Origin: a virus
Virus record (IMG/VR): IMGVR_UViG_3300025617_000109
Coordinates: 1-24,876 of that record
Length of the DNA stretch: 24,876 nt
Strand: one strand, 5' to 3'
Under the pieces are notes generated by a model that was not told where the DNA came from, searched no databases, and saw nothing but the letters and a program-made list of their open reading frames with translations. Within the stretch, counting starts at the first letter, position 1. The number at the start of each line of letters is the position of its first letter. Below, one piece after another: positions 7,978 to 14,658 of the stretch. Position numbers and translations under genes: made by a program.

Positions 7978-8463
7978 TTATAATCTTTGTCTTGCAATTC
8001 CTACTCTATCAGCTCTAGTTAAATGACAATCTAATACTAATGATATAGATTCTCCATGATCATTACTACGAGCTACATTATAATTGTTGTCTCTACCGTA
8101 GAATAACTGGTTCTCCTTAACTAAATCTACTTCATAGTAATCTTCATGCCACATTACTATATCTCCTACCTCAGGTACTAATTGAATGTCTTGTAAATCT
8201 CTTCTAAGTAGTGCAAATGAAGCGTTTCTACCTAAATCAGGTCCAAATTCATCTACATCAATTACTTGATCACCTCTAGTAATTAAACAATTAAATTTTA
8301 CTGGTTCTAAATATGTTTTTTCTAATGCTTCACCATATAAGTTAGTGGTAGTATCAGCTATACTGAGTTTATAGATGAGTATTTCCTGCTCAACTATGTC
8401 TTTAAGTAGTTCTCTATTAATGCTTACTAATAGATCAAAGTCTCTGTTACTTCCAAATAGCAT
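7978..8463 (-). CDS. gp14: Neck protein, T4 gp14-like (161 aa)
   Basis: Probably a head-completion (neck) protein that binds below the portal with gp13. The C-terminal half contains PEVGDIVMWHEDYYEVDLV followed by QLFYGRDNNYN, matching the T4 gp14 pattern GDLIYFPMDNSLFEINWVE then PFYQLGQN. The N-terminus (MLFGSNRDFDLLVSINREL) is helical. It is shorter than T4 gp14 (256 aa), lacking the long C-terminal tail. Its start overlaps the stop of the 99-aa gene in a TAATG junction, and gp15 follows after 3 nt, giving the 13-x-14-15 order expected for a neck module. The family call rests on one conserved segment plus context. Confidence 0.7.
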   Translation of the reverse strand: MLFGSNRDFDLLVSINRELLKDIVEQEILIYKLSIADTTTNLYGEALEKTYLEPVKFNCLITRGDQVIDVDEFGPDLGRNASFALLRRDLQDIQLVPEVGDIVMWHEDYYEVDLVKENQLFYGRDNNYNVARSNDHGESISLVLDCHLTRADRVGIARQRL

Positions 8464-8762
8464 TATTTCTCTTGTATTGTTTCTTCTGCTATCTCTATCT
8501 TGATTATATTATCATATTTAGAGGTAGCATTTGTTTTAAATGCATTAAATGCTTCTTTTCCTTCTTTTTGACTTATAACCTTTACTTTAAACGTCATAGC
8601 ACCCATTTCTGATGATGATCCGGCGTTAGTTACGGTGGTTACACCGGGTAAAGCACGTAAAAGCTCTGCCATATTTTCACTTTCGCCTTCTTTATGTAGT
8701 ATTCGTACCATACCTTCATAGGTATTGAATACTATCTGCTCTATGATGTTAAATAATTTCAT
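8463..8762 (-). CDS. Conserved-looking 99-aa protein between gp13 and gp14
   Basis: Not a family I can name. The protein has an N-terminal helix (MKLFNIIEQIVFNTYEGMVR), then LLRALPGVTTV, a strand MTFKVKVIS, a helix EGKEAFNAFK and a strand IIKIEIAEE. This beta-alpha-beta order is compatible with a small ferredoxin-like fold, but that is inference. It has TAATG overlaps on both sides, with the gp13 stop and the gp14 start, so translation should be tightly coupled to the neck proteins. This location suggests a neck or head-completion accessory subunit. Confidence 0.75.
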   Translation of the reverse strand: MKLFNIIEQIVFNTYEGMVRILHKEGESENMAELLRALPGVTTVTNAGSSSEMGAMTFKVKVISQKEGKEAFNAFKTNATSKYDNIIKIEIAEETIQEK

Positions 8763-9904
8763 TATCCTACATGTATTGTCATTGGAACATTCGAAAGAGT
8801 AGTTTTAAGGAATTCAGCTTCTTGTGACTGTGCTTCCATTTGTGCTCCTCTCGAAGTTTCATTTAACATTTCTCTTAAATTAGTTAAAAGTGCGTCTTTT
8901 TCTGTTCTAGCATCAGCTAATAAGTCGGCTTGATTTAAAGTTGCTTCAGAACCAGGAACTGGTACTGTTTGGTACTTACCTCTAACGTAAGCTAATAGCT
9001 CTTTACTTAATGCTAATGTATATCTAAAGATCCATTGACGTCCTACACTGTTTATATGACTATATGAAGGATTAGAATACGGTACTTCTGCTACATTAGT
9101 AATTAACCCATTATCGTTATTAAAATTAATAGCTGATTTATCAGAAGATTTATAGTATTCGAATAATAGTGTACCATTTTGAGTAGGTACTGGGAATACT
9201 TTTAGCTGATTATTAACTAATTCAAAAGTAAAAGTAGATTTTCTTATTTGATCGTTAAATTCTATTGCTTGAGTCTTTAATATATCGTAAGATGCAGGCA
9301 TAAGTAAGAAATTAACACCAGGACTAAAGGATCCAAAGTCAAAAGCATCCATTAAAGACTGTATACCGGTACCTGTACCGGCATATGGATCAAAATATCT
9401 CTGTATTGCTGGAGGTGCTTCGTAAAACACCTTTCTAATCTCTATTCCACCTTCTATTCCTTGTTCAGCTGCCCAAGCATCTAAGTCATATGATTGAACT
9501 GAGCTAGTAACGTTTAAAGAGCCGGAATATTTAGTTACATTACCTCCTACTCCTGCTTCTGTACCGTAATTCTTAGCTATTTGAACAAATCTATTAATAT
9601 TAGATTCAACTATCTGGTTATTGACCTTACTTCCTGTAGAAGCTCCTTCTAAGTTTAAGTAATTTTCTCTAATTTTATATTGGAATACTTCATTACCGTA
9701 AGTGGTGATAGCTTCCTCAAAACAAGCATAGAAAGAGCCTGATTGAAGTTCTACATCCATAAGTGGATATCCTAATCTAGTAGCGCAAAAAGAAGCTACT
9801 TTATCTGCATCGTTGGTAAAATCAGCCTCTAAGTCGTAAAAGCCAAAAGGTGTTTGACCGGAAGAAAAGGTACTAGATCCATTCCAAATACTTGTATTAG
9901 CCAT
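8762..9904 (-). CDS. gp13: Head completion (neck) protein, T4 gp13-like (380 aa)
   Basis: gp13 closes the packaged head and forms the neck with gp14. The N-terminal segment LGYPLMDVELQSGSFYACFEEAITTYG matches T4 gp13 (LGAPIINVEL...IYDCIQRALELYG) in spacing and key residues. The C-terminus matches as well: RQWIFRYTLALSKELLAYVRGKY, then a helix with ADARTEKDALLTNLREM, ending TIHVG (T4 ends GILVG). It is longer than T4 gp13 (309 aa), with extra sequence in the middle and near the C-terminus. It starts 47 nt after the PhoH gene, with a promoter-like octamer in that gap, so it may head its own transcript of neck and fibre genes. Confidence 0.85.
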   Translation of the reverse strand: MANTSIWNGSSTFSSGQTPFGFYDLEADFTNDADKVASFCATRLGYPLMDVELQSGSFYACFEEAITTYGNEVFQYKIRENYLNLEGASTGSKVNNQIVESNINRFVQIAKNYGTEAGVGGNVTKYSGSLNVTSSVQSYDLDAWAAEQGIEGGIEIRKVFYEAPPAIQRYFDPYAGTGTGIQSLMDAFDFGSFSPGVNFLLMPASYDILKTQAIEFNDQIRKSTFTFELVNNQLKVFPVPTQNGTLLFEYYKSSDKSAINFNNDNGLITNVAEVPYSNPSYSHINSVGRQWIFRYTLALSKELLAYVRGKYQTVPVPGSEATLNQADLLADARTEKDALLTNLREMLNETSRGAQMEAQSQEAEFLKTTLSNVPMTIHVG

Positions 9905-9919
9905 AGAGTGTAGTTTTAT

Positions 9920-9927
9920 AATAAATA
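9920..9927 (-). promoter_or_regulatory. Late-promoter-like octamer upstream of gp13
   Basis: The coding strand reads TACTATTTATTATAAAAC in the short gap between phoH and gp13, 16 nt before the ATG. It has one mismatch to the octamer (TATTTATT). Function is inferred from recurrence. Confidence 0.35.
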
Positions 9928-9951
9928 GTAACGTATTGTAATAAGAGAGTT

Positions 9952-10638
9952 TTAATCTCTAAACGTTTTATATACCTTAAGGATAGGAGCAACTATATCA
10001 TGTCTATGGTTATGCTGCAATGAATGAGTTATAAAGCCCTCCACTTGTTCTTCTATCCTAGCTAAAAAAGAAAATCCTGTCTCTCTTTTATCTTTTAAGT
10101 CAATTTGAGCAATATCTCCGCAGATTACCATCTTACTACCTATTCCTAACCTACCTATAACAGTTTCCATTTGAGTATGAGTTACATTCTGTGCTTCATC
10201 TACAATTACAAAAGAGTTTAGAAAGGTTCTACCTCTCATGAAAGCAAAAGGAACAATCTCTATATTACCTTTCTCTAATTCTCTATCTACTTTTTCTTTG
10301 CTATATAACATATATAGGTTATGGTATATAGGAGCTAACCACGGATCCATTTTTTCTCTAATATCACCAGGTAAGAAACCTATATCTTCTTTTGATACAG
10401 TAGGTCTGGTAATGATTATCTTTTTTACTTCTTTTCTGAAGAGTAAATCTAATCCTACTTGAGTAGCTACAAGTGTTTTACCACTTCCTGCCATTCCTTT
10501 AAGTACCGTAATTGGAGAGTTAAGTATAGAAGCTTTAGCTTCTTTTTGTTCATCGTTCAGTGTAACGTTAAATTTAATGGGACCCTTTGGTCTTCTTTTA
10601 GAGACGAAGACCTCGTCTGTATGATGGTTTGAAGCCAT
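9952..10638 (-). CDS. phoH: PhoH-like P-loop ATPase (228 aa)
   Basis: A PhoH-family NTPase, related to the ATPase core of superfamily 1 helicases. The Walker A motif GMAGSGKT is at 48-55 and Walker B FVIVDEAQ at 143-150. The ITRPTV segment, GFLPGD (87-92) and a GDIAQID motif near 174-180 are hallmarks of the family. The ATPase core is complete, without the N-terminal PIN domain some cellular relatives carry. phoH genes are widespread in marine phages, but their exact role in infection is unsettled. Here it sits between the major capsid gene (with its terminator) and gp13, and it has its own upstream promoter-like octamer, so it may be expressed late with the structural genes. This is unusual for a metabolic-type gene. 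Confidence 0.93.
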   Translation of the reverse strand: MASNHHTDEVFVSKRRPKGPIKFNVTLNDEQKEAKASILNSPITVLKGMAGSGKTLVATQVGLDLLFRKEVKKIIITRPTVSKEDIGFLPGDIREKMDPWLAPIYHNLYMLYSKEKVDRELEKGNIEIVPFAFMRGRTFLNSFVIVDEAQNVTHTQMETVIGRLGIGSKMVICGDIAQIDLKDKRETGFSFLARIEEQVEGFITHSLQHNHRHDIVAPILKVYKTFRD

Positions 10639-10663
10639 AAGTAAACAACGTTTATTAGTTTAT

Positions 10664-10671
10664 AATAAATA
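10664..10671 (-). promoter_or_regulatory. Late-promoter-like octamer upstream of phoH
   Basis: The coding strand reads AACTATTTATTATAAACT, 26 nt before the phoH ATG and just downstream of the gp23 terminator. This is a second terminator-then-motif arrangement like the one at 5120-5150. Confidence 0.42.
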
Positions 10672-10680
10672 GTTATTTGC

Positions 10681-10718
10681 TAGTAAATAAAAAAAGAAAG
10701 GGGCTAAAAAAGCCCCTC
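10681..10718 (-). terminator. Strong intrinsic terminator after the major capsid gene
   Basis: On the minus strand the hairpin is AGGGGCT-TTTTT-AGCCCCT (plus arms 10699-10705 and 10711-10717), followed by TTCTTTTTTTATTT. A 7-bp stem with four G-C pairs and a long T-tract is a textbook rho-independent terminator. It lies 28 nt after the gp23 stop and would end the highly expressed gp22-gp23 transcript. Confidence 0.88.
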
Positions 10719-10745
10719 TCAATATTAAGTAAAATCTAGTTAAGA

Positions 10746-12335
10746 CTATACAGTAGCTAAGTCGCTTACGTAAATCTTTCCGTAGAATTCTGGTCTGATC
10801 ATTTTCTTCGCGTAACGAGTCATGATACCTTTTCTTGGAGTGAAGGTATTTGGATCGTATACTAGAGGAGTCATGATTAATGGTACATATGGAGAATATA
10901 CAGCACCCGCTTCTAAGAACTGACCACCTCTGAATCCTAATAGGATTGTGTTTTCAGTTACATAAGGGTTTTTGTATACTTTAAATCTACCGTTAAGTTG
11001 TCCAACTTTCTGAACACCCATTGCAAATTCCATTTGATCACCGTCAGTTGAAGCAGCGTATCCAGGAATTGATTCCAAGATTGTTGCTACAGAAGGAGAA
11101 CATACTAAGAAGTTTGCTCCACCTCTTAACGTTTTCTGGTGAATTTTGTTAGATACTTTTTGGATTTTAGTTCCTAAAGTTTGGAACCACTGTCCTTGAG
11201 TATTATAGAATTCAGAAGATGCAGTACCCCAGCTTCCGCCAGCGTCTGTACCAGTCCATACTTTATTGTTTGCAGCAGACCACTTTTCAGTAGTTCTAGC
11301 TCCACCAATTAACATGTCTAAGATCTCAAGATCAATCTCCATAGAGATATACTCACTCAATAAAGATGTTAACTCAGCCTCAGCGTCAATACTGTGGTAA
11401 GCGTTAAGATCTTGAGCGAATTCTGGAGTCCATTGTGCTTTTAACTTACGTGTTTTAGCAACAACTGCTTCAGATTTTAACTCTACATTGATTTCTGGGA
11501 TATTGATTGATCCAGCAGGATTGTCTTCAAAGTCACCTCTTGTATTGTCAGTAGGTTGTACATGGTATAGCATTGTTCCAGCTAAAGCACCACCACCAGC
11601 AGTAATGTCACTCTTAGCTACTACGAATACTACGTCACTACCGTTAATATGAGTATACTCAGGGTAGTTAGTAATATCAGTTGAACCAGATAAGATTCTG
11701 AATGCTCTTACTCCTTCAACATCAGCTCCAGATGGAGTTGAAACTGAGATAGTTGCAAAGTCTGCAGGATCTAACTCTCCGTTGAAATCTACAGAAGCAG
11801 ATGAAGCAGATCCAGTAGCAGTACTAGAATATCCTGCAGATGCAGATGCAATAGTGTATCCGAATGCTCCAGCGCCATAAAGACCTCCTGAAGGATCAAC
11901 GTCTACTCCTACTTTAGTTACTCCAGACTGAGCTCCTTCACCATAAAGGCTTGAGTCAGCAGCTTTTCCAAATCCACCAGTTCCGTATTTAAAGTCTAAG
12001 TAAAATACTAGTCCTGAAGGTAAATTCATTGGTTGTACAGAGACGAAATCTTTAGCTGAGATTTGTGCGAATACCTTTCTTACTAAAGGTAAAGCTACTC
12101 CTGCCCATTGCTCAGATCCACCGCCTGCAGCACCGATTGCAGAGCCTCCAGTACCTGATTGCTCAGCTACGATTTGTTTTGCTTGGTTTTCCAACATGAT
12201 AGACATGTTTGCAGATTCTTTTGAATCTAGTCCTTCTAGCAATCCAGAAGCACTCCACTTATCAGCTAACCTTGTAGCGTCTTCTTGTAGGGTCTTGTAC
12301 CCGTTAGCGCTTTCTAATAGGTTGTTTAATTCCAT
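10746..12335 (-). CDS. gp23: Major capsid protein, T4 gp23-like (529 aa)
   Basis: Forms the hexamers of the icosahedral head. The hallmark of the family is visible near residues 75-115: EQWAGVALPLVRKVFAQI, then VQPMNLPSGLVFYLDFKYG, which aligns with T4 gp23 (GPAVMGMVRRAIPNL...VQPMNSPTGQVF). Length is close to T4 gp23 (521 aa). The N-terminal ~58 residues are helical and charged and correspond to the T4 propeptide removed by gp21. VAE at 56-58 and LLE at 32-34 are candidate cleavage sites, but this is inference. The C-terminal half includes LNAYHSIDAEAELTSLLSEY, typical of the group. It follows gp22 by 36 nt with no promoter-like octamer and is followed by a strong terminator, so 22 and 23 are probably co-transcribed. 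Confidence 0.97.
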   Translation of the reverse strand: MELNNLLESANGYKTLQEDATRLADKWSASGLLEGLDSKESANMSIMLENQAKQIVAEQSGTGGSAIGAAGGGSEQWAGVALPLVRKVFAQISAKDFVSVQPMNLPSGLVFYLDFKYGTGGFGKAADSSLYGEGAQSGVTKVGVDVDPSGGLYGAGAFGYTIASASAGYSSTATGSASSASVDFNGELDPADFATISVSTPSGADVEGVRAFRILSGSTDITNYPEYTHINGSDVVFVVAKSDITAGGGALAGTMLYHVQPTDNTRGDFEDNPAGSINIPEINVELKSEAVVAKTRKLKAQWTPEFAQDLNAYHSIDAEAELTSLLSEYISMEIDLEILDMLIGGARTTEKWSAANNKVWTGTDAGGSWGTASSEFYNTQGQWFQTLGTKIQKVSNKIHQKTLRGGANFLVCSPSVATILESIPGYAASTDGDQMEFAMGVQKVGQLNGRFKVYKNPYVTENTILLGFRGGQFLEAGAVYSPYVPLIMTPLVYDPNTFTPRKGIMTRYAKKMIRPEFYGKIYVSDLATV

Positions 12336-12371
12336 GATAAATTAAGTTTTAAAATTTTTGTTTTGTTTATA

Positions 12372-13400
12372 TTAAATGATTCCAGCTAATTTTTGCATTC
12401 TCTTAACCGCATCAGATACTTCTGAGATTACTTCTGGTTTAGTAGCAGTAGTCCCGGTAGCTTTAGAAGCCATACCTAATTTGCTTTCGTTAACTTTCTT
12501 TGTAGCTTTTTTAGTTACTACACTTTCAGAAACAGTTTCGAATACTAATTTTACTTCTTTTACTGTTTCAGCTTTATCGAAAGCAGCGATGATGTTAACT
12601 TTTTGAGACTCGCTAAGGTTATTAGCTTTGAATACTTTGTTAACATACATTAATTTTGCGTTAAGAAGGTTAACTTCTTGAAGTTGGTTTTGTAAAGTCT
12701 CGATAGTATTTAAAGCTTCGTTTAAATCAGAATTATCTTTATCTTCTCTCATAGAAGAACCAGCATGCTTATTTGCTAACTCTTCTGGTGATAAAGCTTC
12801 ATCGTCTCCATCTTGATCTCCTTCAACTTCTTCTTTTACTTCTTCTTCTACTTCCTCGTTAGTAGCTGACTCTAACTCGGCTAATAATTCATCTAGATCG
12901 ATTTCGTCGTCTGCATCTGCTTCCATGTCGTCCATTGCTGGTTCCATTTCTGCTCCTGCATCCATATCCATACCGTCTAGTTCTTCCTCTCCACCGTCGC
13001 CCATTTCTTGTGCGATGATGTCTCGGATAAGGTCCTTTAAGTCATCGACTTCCATGTCTTTAACTTCTACTTCTTCTTCGTCGCTTTCTGCTTCGTCCTC
13101 TGATTCTTCAGAGTCATCCTCAGCTTCTTCTTCAGCTTCTACTTCGTCTTCTACTTCAGCAACATATGCTTCGTCATTTTCTTCTTCAGAATAGTTACCT
13201 TCTTCTACCTCTTCTCCAGATAATTCTTTAACTACTTCTTCATCCGTGGAATCTTCCATTTCTTGAAGTTTAGCAGCTAACATATCTTTTAAATGAGGAG
13301 TCAAAGACTCTTCTAAAGCTTCCTTAGCGTTAGCAATAGCGGCTTCTCGTATAGACTTAGCTTCAGCAATAGCTTGCTTGAATAAATCTTTGTTTGCCAT
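12372..13400 (-). CDS. gp22: Prohead core scaffolding protein, T4 gp22-like (342 aa)
   Basis: Builds the internal core on which gp23 assembles and is degraded by gp21 during maturation. The N-terminus (MANKDLFKQAIAEAKSIREA, then NAKEALEESLTPHLKDML) matches the helical start of T4-like gp22 proteins, and the C-terminus ends with VKRMQKLAGI, another family feature. Residues about 45-215 are extremely acidic (runs of Glu/Asp), a common but lengthened feature of scaffold proteins. A helical segment (LNEALNTIETLQNQLQEVNLL) follows. Position immediately before gp23 is the T4 order. It has a 140-nt upstream gap with a leader hairpin and a promoter-like octamer. Confidence 0.9.
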   Translation of the reverse strand: MANKDLFKQAIAEAKSIREAAIANAKEALEESLTPHLKDMLAAKLQEMEDSTDEEVVKELSGEEVEEGNYSEEENDEAYVAEVEDEVEAEEEAEDDSEESEDEAESDEEEVEVKDMEVDDLKDLIRDIIAQEMGDGGEEELDGMDMDAGAEMEPAMDDMEADADDEIDLDELLAELESATNEEVEEEVKEEVEGDQDGDDEALSPEELANKHAGSSMREDKDNSDLNEALNTIETLQNQLQEVNLLNAKLMYVNKVFKANNLSESQKVNIIAAFDKAETVKEVKLVFETVSESVVTKKATKKVNESKLGMASKATGTTATKPEVISEVSDAVKRMQKLAGII

Positions 13401-13421
13401 TTTTAAAAATAATTGTGTGGT

Positions 13422-13449
13422 TTCTACGATTATTGGAATCGTAATAGAA
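13422..13449 (-). promoter_or_regulatory. Hairpin in the 5' leader of gp22
   Basis: A perfect 7-bp inverted repeat (TACGATT-ATTGG-AATCGTA, 13425-13443) with a possible extension TTCTA/TAGAA across a 3-nt bulge. It lies 25-49 nt before the gp22 ATG with no T-tract after it, so it is more likely a leader structure or mRNA-stability element than a terminator. A second 7-bp inverted repeat (13466-13487) sits further upstream. Confidence 0.4.
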
Positions 13450-13494
13450 AAGTTCGTTGTACGTAATACAGTATAGTCTAACTGTATATTCTTA

Positions 13495-13502
13495 TATAAA
13501 TA
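13495..13502 (-). promoter_or_regulatory. Late-promoter-like octamer upstream of gp22-gp23
   Basis: The coding strand reads ATATATTTATATAAGAATA, 95 nt upstream of the gp22 ATG, leaving a long 5' leader that contains two inverted repeats. It is the only candidate I see for driving the scaffold-capsid transcript. Confidence 0.42.
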
Positions 13503-13540
13503 TATACTGTTTCCGAAAAACTAAGTAATAGTAAAAACTT

Positions 13541-14077
13541 TTATGAAACTGCTTTAGCAGCGGCACCAACTGCAGAAGCAATCTCGCCTCCTACTACAGC
13601 AATGTCTCTACCTTTAAGTGCTGCTTTAACAGCAGAGATAGTAGCAGATGCAACTCCTCCGCCTCTTAGGGCATTTAGAGCTCCGATACCTGCCTTAACA
13701 CCAAGGCCGGCTAGAATAGCGATAAATAAACCTTTGGCGACTAAATCTCTTTTCTTTTGGTCTCTTACAAAAGGTTTTAAGAATCCTCCTATAGCTTTAA
13801 CTATGTTAACCTCATTATGATGAGCCCACTTATGAATAGCATCAGCTTTATCAGCAGCTTTATCTAGATTCATTTTACGTAAAGCTATTGCTGCATACTT
13901 ACCTAATACGTCTAATACTGTGTTAGAAGCTAAAGCCCAAGATAGTATACCTACGGTAGTAATTACCTCATTAACATCTTGTTCCCCTTCTTTACCGAAT
14001 TCAGTTTCCATGGCTTTAGCTAAGTCAGCTGCCATCTGTTGTTCAGCATTTTCAAGTATAATATCTGCTATTTTCAT
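13541..14077 (-). CDS. 178-aa hydrophobic head-cluster protein of unknown function
   Basis: Not a family I can name. It begins MKIADIILENAEQQM, where IILE|N resembles a T4 prohead-protease cleavage site ([I/L]xE) near the N-terminus, as in T4 internal proteins. Hydrophobic stretches lie at about 36-58, 115-137 (LFIAILAGLGVKAGIGAL) and 157-177, separated by a basic segment (KPFVRDQKKR). This could be a membrane-active protein or a core/internal head protein that packs through amphipathic helices. The TAATG overlap with the gp21 stop indicates coupled translation with the protease. Lying between 21 and 22 makes a prohead role more likely than lysis, but this is inference. Confidence 0.8.
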   Translation of the reverse strand: MKIADIILENAEQQMAADLAKAMETEFGKEGEQDVNEVITTVGILSWALASNTVLDVLGKYAAIALRKMNLDKAADKADAIHKWAHHNEVNIVKAIGGFLKPFVRDQKKRDLVAKGLFIAILAGLGVKAGIGALNALRGGGVASATISAVKAALKGRDIAVVGGEIASAVGAAAKAVS

Positions 14078-14655
14078 TATGCTCTTAATATATCGTTAAT
14101 AATTGAATCAAGACTTTGATACTTATTACCTTTCTTTTTAGCTTCATTTAATGAAATAGGGTTCATAAAGGCTCCATGAGTAGAAGGATTCGATACAAAG
14201 TCCCAGCATACTAATTCAAAATCAGACTGTACTTCTAGATTACCTTCGTTCGTCTGTTGAACTGAACCGGTCCCTCTAGAACTAATTCCTATAGTATGTC
14301 CTGCTTTGATAATTTCTTTTACAATGTTACCTGCTGGAGTATTAAGTAATTCTACTTTACCCATTAGGTCGTTTCCATTCCACCATAAGTCTTTAACTAT
14401 ATGTGAAGCATTTTTTAAAGATACAACAGGAGATTCTGGGTGATCTAATTCACCGTATGCATTTCCATTCTTAACGAATTCTTGCATATATTTTTTCATT
14501 TCTCTTTCTAAGATAGTTTTAGAGTAAACTCTACCATTCTGATTCTTAGCTACTGCTCTTTGCATAACACCTTCAACTTCAAATACACCAGGTCTAGTTT
14601 TTGACTCGGTGATTGTCGGTCTAAATGTTGATACTTCTACTAATAGTTGTGCCAT
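14077..14655 (-). CDS. gp21: Prohead maturation protease, T4 gp21-like (192 aa)
   Basis: Serine protease of the T4 gp21 type that processes scaffold, capsid and internal proteins inside the prohead. NQNGRVYSKTILEREM at about 39-53 is the usual early motif. The catalytic His is in GELDHPES (His72) and the Ser in GISSRGTG (Ser125 or 126). The downstream FELVCWDFVSNPSTHGAF supplies the conserved acidic region. Length (192 aa) is close to T4 gp21 (212 aa). It lies 3 nt after the 739-aa gene and overlaps the start of the 178-aa gene, within a head-assembly operon. Confidence 0.95.
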   Translation of the reverse strand: MAQLLVEVSTFRPTITESKTRPGVFEVEGVMQRAVAKNQNGRVYSKTILEREMKKYMQEFVKNGNAYGELDHPESPVVSLKNASHIVKDLWWNGNDLMGKVELLNTPAGNIVKEIIKAGHTIGISSRGTGSVQQTNEGNLEVQSDFELVCWDFVSNPSTHGAFMNPISLNEAKKKGNKYQSLDSIINDILRA

Positions 14656-14658
14656 GTC

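Noticed and set aside
12925-13194. Plus-strand Ser-rich 89-codon frame inside gp22
   Set aside because: It is the complement of the Asp/Glu-rich gp22 codons, which read as Ser on the opposite strand; no independent start signal.
13466-13487. Inverted repeat as a terminator after the 178-aa gene
   Set aside because: AT-rich 7-bp stem without a T-tract, and it lies downstream of the promoter-like octamer; more likely leader structure or chance.
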